This document shows, one piece after another, positions 61,668 through 64,000 of a stretch of 64,000 nt of DNA. Numbering within the stretch: the stretch's first letter is position 1; every line of letters starts with the position of its first letter. The notes beneath the pieces are model-generated. The model was not told the origin of the DNA. It searched no databases and was given only the letters and a program-made list of their open reading frames with translations. The stretch lies in NCBI GenBank assembly GCA_900068845.1, contig CEFQ01000008.1, positions 393,358-457,357 on the forward strand, given 5' to 3'. A program made the position numbers and the translations under genes. The DNA comes from Enterobacter ludwigii (GTDB taxonomy: Bacteria; Pseudomonadota; Gammaproteobacteria; Enterobacterales; Enterobacteriaceae).

Positions 61668-62666
61668 ATGAAAGACACTTACATCCCCCTGTCATTGCTG
61701 GATTTGGCTCCCATTACAGAGGGCAACAATCTTAGCGATGCAATCAGCAACAGTGTTCGTCTTGCTAAAGCGGCCGAAGAGGCGGGCTATCATCGCTTCT
61801 GGATGGCTGAACACCACAATATGGTCGATATTGCCAGTGCCGCTACTACGGTAATTCTGAGTCACATCGGTGCCAAAACTGACAAAATTCGTATTGGCTC
61901 GGGCGGCATTATGTTGCCTAACCACGCCCCGCTGGTGGTTGCTGAACAGTTCGGCACGCTTGAAACGCTTTACCCAGGCCGAGTCGATCTGGGACTGGGC
62001 CGGGCGCCGGGCACCGATCAGGAAACCCTTCAGGCCTTACGCCGCGAAAGCCGCGCGAAGGGACTCGACTTCCCAGAAATGCTGGACGAGTTGCAGCATT
62101 ACCTGGCGCCTTCTCGCCCTGGTCAGCGCGTAACCGCGGTTCCGGGTGCTGGACTCAATATCCCACTCTGGTTGCTGGGCTCCAGCACCTTCAGCGCACA
62201 ACTGGCTGCAACGAAAGGCCTGCCACTGGTGTTCGCCTCGCACTTTGCACCCGACGCGATGCTGGCGGCGATTGATACTTACCGCTCCGGCTTCAGGCCG
62301 TCTGCAACCCTCGCCGAACCTTATGTCATGGTGTGCGTTAACGTGGTTGCGGCTGACACTCAGCAGGAAGCCGATCGACTGGCAACCACTGAATTGCAGA
62401 AATTCGTCAATCTGGGGCGTGGCGTTGAAGTGAAGCTTCCCAAGCCGGTTGATGACATGAATGCGTTGTGGCCCCCCATTGAGGCACAACGCGTGCTGAG
62501 TCAGTTGCGCGAGTCGATCTGGGGTAACCCCGAGACAGTACGCGAAAGCATTAGGGATCTGGTGCGCCGTACCGGGGCAGATGAAATTATGGTGAACTCC
62601 TGGATCCATGACGCTGACGCGCGAATTCGTTCCCATCAGCTGATTGCTGAATGCTGGAAACGGTGA
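61668..62666 (+). CDS. LLM-class flavin-dependent oxidoreductase, YhbW-like
   Basis: 332-residue luciferase-like flavoprotein. [64 protein letters not shown] and [14 protein letters not shown] match E. coli YhbW through the barrel. GAGGA lies 7 bases before the ATG at 61668; the ATG at 61662 has too little space. An alkene reductase follows after 9 bases, so they are co-transcribed. Substrate unknown. Confidence 0.93.
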   Translation: MKDTYIPLSLLDLAPITEGNNLSDAISNSVRLAKAAEEAGYHRFWMAEHHNMVDIASAATTVILSHIGAKTDKIRIGSGGIMLPNHAPLVVAEQFGTLETLYPGRVDLGLGRAPGTDQETLQALRRESRAKGLDFPEMLDELQHYLAPSRPGQRVTAVPGAGLNIPLWLLGSSTFSAQLAATKGLPLVFASHFAPDAMLAAIDTYRSGFRPSATLAEPYVMVCVNVVAADTQQEADRLATTELQKFVNLGRGVEVKLPKPVDDMNALWPPIEAQRVLSQLRESIWGNPETVRESIRDLVRRTGADEIMVNSWIHDADARIRSHQLIAECWKR

Positions 62667-62675
62667 GGAGGCGAT

Positions 62676-63764
62676 ATGAAACAGCTTTTTGCCCGTCATC
62701 AGCTCGGGAATATTCAGCTCAACAATCGCTTTGTGATGGCGCCCATGACCCGTTCGCGCGCCAGCGACGAACATGCCGATGAGCTGACCACTCTTTATTA
62801 TGCGCAGCGCGCCAGCGCCGGGCTGATCGTCTCCGAAGGTCTGCCCGTTTCACGTGAAGGGATGGGATATCTTTTTACACCCGGCATTTATCTCGACAGC
62901 CAGGTGACAGCATGGCAGCCGGTTACGGATGCCGTGCATGCGCGGGGAGGTAAAATCTTTGCTCAGCTCTGGCATGTTGGCCGCGTGTCACATACTAGCC
63001 TGCAATCAGCGGGGCAAGATCCCGTTAGCGCAGTCGCTATTCAGGGCGGCAATGCGTTTGCCTGGGATCAAAATGGTCAGGCAGCAACGGTAACCGCCAG
63101 CAAACCGCGAGCACTTAAGACGGATGAAATTGCCCGTGTAATTAACGATTTTCGTCGTGCGGCAGCAAACGCCATGGCGGCGGGATTCGACGGTGTCGAA
63201 ATTCATGCGGCAAATGGCTACCTCATCGAGCAGTTTATCAACCCCGTATTTAATACCCGCACCGACCTCTACGGTGGTGCCACGCTTGAGAACCGAACTC
63301 GCCTGCTGCTGGACATTACCGATGCGGTTATTGCTGAGATCGGTGCCGGACGCACCGGCGTACGTCTCTCACCCTGCAATCAGTTGCAGGACATGCCGTC
63401 ATATAACCAGACATCAGAAACGTATCTGCACATAGGCCGACAGCTTAATCGTCGTGATATTGCCTATGTTCATCTGATGGCTCAGGGGCCAGTGATGTTC
63501 AACGGCCTGCTACGAGAGTTCAGACACACCTGGCGTGGCACCTTGATTCTCGCAGGCGGTCTGACAGCCACCCAAGCCGAAAGCCTGATTAAAGATGGTC
63601 TGACCGATCTCGCGGCCTTTGGCAGTCCCTTTATTGCCAATCCTGATTTAGTAGATCGGATCAGAAACGGTTGGCCGCTAACGATGGCGAAAAAGAGCTC
63701 GTATTACGGTGGTGGTGCCGACGGTTACACCGACTACCCGTTTTATGGCGAAGACCATGCCTGA
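62676..63764 (+). CDS. Alkene reductase, Old Yellow Enzyme family, copy 2
   Basis: 362 residues with the same motifs as copy 1: FVMAPMTRSRASDEHADELT, IFAQLWHVGRVSHTS, FDGVEIHAANGYLIEQFI and AAFGSPFIANPDLV. The final segment SSYYGGGADGYTDYP aligns with the copy 1 end GGSEEGYTDYP. It differs at the active-site loop (LSPCNQLQDM against LAPFGRLFDMHEF), suggesting a different substrate range. GAGGAGG is 6 bases before the ATG. Downstream is an EthD-family gene. Confidence 0.94.
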   Translation: MKQLFARHQLGNIQLNNRFVMAPMTRSRASDEHADELTTLYYAQRASAGLIVSEGLPVSREGMGYLFTPGIYLDSQVTAWQPVTDAVHARGGKIFAQLWHVGRVSHTSLQSAGQDPVSAVAIQGGNAFAWDQNGQAATVTASKPRALKTDEIARVINDFRRAAANAMAAGFDGVEIHAANGYLIEQFINPVFNTRTDLYGGATLENRTRLLLDITDAVIAEIGAGRTGVRLSPCNQLQDMPSYNQTSETYLHIGRQLNRRDIAYVHLMAQGPVMFNGLLREFRHTWRGTLILAGGLTATQAESLIKDGLTDLAAFGSPFIANPDLVDRIRNGWPLTMAKKSSYYGGGADGYTDYPFYGEDHA

Positions 63765-63799
63765 ATGCAGGCTTACTGAAAAAACAAGCGGAGATCGAT

Positions 63800-64000
63800 A
63801 TGACAACGGTAAAAGGCTTTAAGCATGTGGGTTTTATTACCCGGAAGAAGGGACAGCGTTTCGAAGATTTCGTCAAACACTGGGATGAAGTCCATACCGA
63901 AATTGCCCTGCGTTTACCAGGATTGCGTGGTTATGTGCTCAATCCTATTGATCGCGAACGTTATCCTGACTCGCCCGTCGATGGGTTTTCAGAACTGTGG
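63800..64000 (+). CDS. EthD domain protein (N-terminal part, cut by window edge)
   Basis: The visible 67 residues read MTTVKGFKHVGFITRKKGQR then FEDFVKHWDEVHTEIALRLP and GLRGYVLNPID, matching the EthD ferredoxin-like fold of small stress or degradation proteins. GCGGAG precedes the ATG at 63800. It is probably the third gene of the LLM oxidoreductase-alkene reductase operon. The C-terminus lies outside the window. Confidence 0.82.
   Translation, partial: MTTVKGFKHVGFITRKKGQRFEDFVKHWDEVHTEIALRLPGLRGYVLNPIDRERYPDSPVDGFSELW

Overview
The window looks like the chromosome of an enterobacterium of the Erwiniaceae type, most likely Pantoea or a close relative. This is inferred from gene content: a complete arn start region with close E. 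coli-type sequences, a DigH lipoprotein, a sitABCD operon, a diaminobutyrate/diaminopropane gene pair, and an orphan tailspike-like protein resembling the polysaccharide-modifying enzymes of Erwinia and Pantoea. GC content is moderate and even. I see no rRNA, tRNA, transposase, integrase or CRISPR array. There are many short REP-like palindromes between genes.

Layout. 1-5305 (minus): arnB-arnC-arnA-arnD-arnT, the lipid A L-Ara4N operon, with arnT cut by the window edge and a PmrA box upstream of arnB. 5549-6667: a 69-residue unknown protein and an orphan prepilin peptidase. 6877-9738: dat-ddc, making 1,3-diaminopropane, closed by a strong terminator. 9844-12827: a RidA-like gene and a TetR regulator with two shared operators, then a LysR regulator and an aldo/keto reductase. 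12861-17211: a MocR/GabR-type regulator divergent from gabT-gabP (GABA use). 17244-19203: a YezG-like immunity protein, a 59-bp tandem repeat array, and digH.

19269-29206 is the most unusual block: a LysR regulator divergent from a nine-gene array encoding a ferredoxin-reductase-like flavoprotein, a cytosine-deaminase-like amidohydrolase, a RidA-like protein, a creatininase-family hydrolase, an NMT1/THI5-type ABC importer (three genes), an FAD-linked oxidase and an OprD-type porin. It reads as an uptake-to-catabolism system for a nitrogen-containing small molecule, perhaps a heterocycle; I do not recognise the pathway.

29242-35068: an orphan tailspike-like beta-helix protein, a GDSL-esterase autotransporter, and a BdlA-like double-PAS chemotaxis transducer preceded by a good sigma-28 promoter. 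35168-40118: an amino-acid or amine cluster (FAD oxidoreductase, XRE-cupin regulator, polar amino acid ABC transporter, small cupin) with paired operators. 40312-43702: sitABCD (Mn/Fe import) behind two MntR boxes. 43948-49923: a 1991-residue autotransporter. 50227-58564: small metabolic and regulatory genes (Lrp, DUF2000, GNAT, RidA-like, NUDIX, MFS plus MarR, cytochrome b561, YjbR, metallophosphoesterase, MFS). 58688-64000: an electrophile/xenobiotic-reduction cluster with two Old Yellow Enzymes, a YhbW-like flavin oxidoreductase, a LysR regulator, an NTF2-like protein and a partial EthD protein.
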